Of a stretch of DNA of 64,000 nucleotides, positions 63,355-64,000 are shown in pieces (position 1 is the stretch's first letter; every line of letters begins with the position of its first letter). Location: positions 78,469 through 142,468 of the forward strand of contig NZ_LIVZ01000018.1 of assembly GCF_001905845.1 (NCBI RefSeq), given 5' to 3'. The stretch is from Streptomyces sp. TSRI0107 (GTDB taxonomy: Bacteria; Actinomycetota; Actinomycetes; Streptomycetales; Streptomycetaceae). The notes beneath the pieces are model-generated. The model searched no databases and was not told where the DNA came from. It saw only the letters and a program-made list of their open reading frames with translations. The translations under genes were made by a program, and so were the position numbers.

Positions 63355-63531
63355 AACTGCCAACTGCAGGCTGGGACGCCTGACGGACACTGCGGGCCGT
63401 ACCTGACGCCCGAGTCGTACGGCCCTGCACACTGCGCCGTTCCGAGACCGGCGGAGCCGGGCTACCGGCAGCTCCAGGCCGCGCGCAGACCTGCGGCGTG
63501 CAGGACCGCCGTTTCTGTATGCCGACCGGTT

Positions 63532-63800
63532 CTACTCTGCGCATTGCGAATCGACTGGGCACTGCTGCAAGCCGTCCTCGATCCGGTTCAACAAGGCTGT
63601 CACTGTCTTCGTCTGTTCCTCGCTGAGCAGAGCGGTTGCGGCTTCCTCGAGCTCCTTCCAGAGGTCTGCGACCTGTTCCTGCAGCGCCCGTCCGGCATCC
63701 GTGAGGGACACGACCGATGCCCGCCGGTCGGCGGGGGAAGGACAACGGGTGACGAATCCGGCCTGCTCCAGGCGCCGCAGCATCTTCGAGACAGGGATGC
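63532..63800 (-). pseudogene. MarR-family regulator, N-terminus missing
   Basis: SKMLRRLEQAGFVTRCPSPA, DRRASVVSLTDAGRALQEQV form the recognition helix and wing of a MarR protein, and ADLWKELEEAATALLSEEQT with KTVTALLNRIEDGLQQC the dimerisation helix, ending at 63532. An in-frame stop occurs about 10 codons upstream and the first helices are absent. MarR proteins often repress neighbouring efflux genes; the broken MFS gene is next door. Confidence 0.7.
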
Positions 63801-63949
63801 TGATGGGCACTGGTCACATCGATCACTTTCTGCGGAACTGCGATTCAGGGCCACACCATCGTCCCTCACCTACGGGAACGGAGTGCGGGCGCCCTTGCCG
63901 ATGAGACAAAGACGTCCGCTAGGGCGCGGTCGGCCGCGCAGCGCTAGGC

Positions 63950-64000
63950 AGTGTCTTTCCGATCATCTGATCGTTGGACTGGCTGTGAGGGATGGGGAGA
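63950..64000. mobile_element. Probable start of another IS element at the window edge
   Basis: GGCAGTGTCTTTCCGATCAT followed by CTGATCGTTGGACTG resembles the terminal repeat and first bases of streptomycete IS5 elements. The element continues outside the window, so this rests on the terminal sequence only. Confidence 0.35.

Larger units (their letters stand above)
62901..63531. other. Region with a dispersed repeat and a possible fragment
   Basis: Contains the second repeat copy (63110-63182), a plus-strand segment MHEFFEDKDFRADIQGLRSL YPYLRTTTQWL (63214-63300) that looks natural but is not recognised, and small palindromes near 63314-63360. No intact gene. Confidence 0.4.

Noticed and set aside
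1..64000. CRISPR array, tRNA or rRNA genes
   Set aside because: No regularly spaced repeats and no cloverleaf or rRNA sequence were recognised on either strand.

Overview
The window is a GC-rich, densely coded stretch of actinobacterial DNA, almost certainly from a Streptomyces or close relative. The evidence is the strong G/C bias at third codon positions, GTG starts, frequent ATGA stop/start overlaps, actinobacterial families (PASTA-less Ser/Thr kinase, NarL-type two-component pair, AraC, PucR, DUF6223, DUF6233, pentapeptide-repeat proteins), and TTA codons confined to one foreign-looking gene. I see no rRNA, tRNA, CRISPR array or replication origin. About a dozen decayed insertion sequences (IS5-, IS21- and IS701-type) and many frameshifted genes suggest an accessory region such as a chromosome arm; that is inference.

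Left part (1-23 kb): a coupled pair of a GNAT-aminotransferase fusion and a CdsA-like CTP:phosphatidate cytidylyltransferase cut by the window edge; a frameshifted PadR gene; a NarL/FixJ two-component system divergent from a DUF6223 membrane protein, with inverted repeats between them; a secreted allene-oxide-cyclase/dirigent-like barrel; a field of IS5 debris (8.4-16.2 kb) around a methyltransferase and a membrane-anchored hypothetical protein; a small ABM-like protein with a textbook MerR-type promoter; a receptor-like Ser/Thr kinase; a frameshifted MerR regulator; and an AraC regulator beside a quinone-reductase-like MDR enzyme.

Middle (23-36 kb): GNAT, HAD hydrolase, a broken istB, DUF6233, a LysE exporter with two TTA codons, a decayed IS701 transposase, an orphan MazF/PemK-like protein, a psiE-like gene interrupted by IS5, a FUSC transporter, a glutathione-independent formaldehyde-dehydrogenase-like enzyme and a membrane protein.

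Right part (36-64 kb): a UvrA-like ABC ATPase and a PucR regulator precede the most coherent block, 42.4-54.7 kb. This is a compact stress cassette: DUF1931 histone-fold protein, DJ-1/PfpI protein, general-stress membrane protein, dnaK, grpE, cbpA, cbpM, clpB, a zinc-ribbon thioredoxin, a UBP-type zinc finger protein, a fusion of cyclic-nucleotide-binding, thioredoxin-like and thioredoxin-reductase-like domains, hsp20 and DUF2267. Ten of these genes are almost contiguous and several are translationally coupled, so chaperone, disaggregase and redox functions are probably made together. The cassette is intact while its flanks are full of broken genes. Beyond it lie a frameshifted PAS-SpoIIE phosphatase, two hypothetical membrane proteins, a pentapeptide-repeat protein whose C-terminus is replaced by IS5 sequence, an MMPL fragment, a frameshifted MFS exporter and a truncated MarR gene.

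Many disruptions are one- or two-base changes, often in short G runs. They may be true pseudogenization or consensus error, and this should be kept in mind when reading the pseudogene calls.
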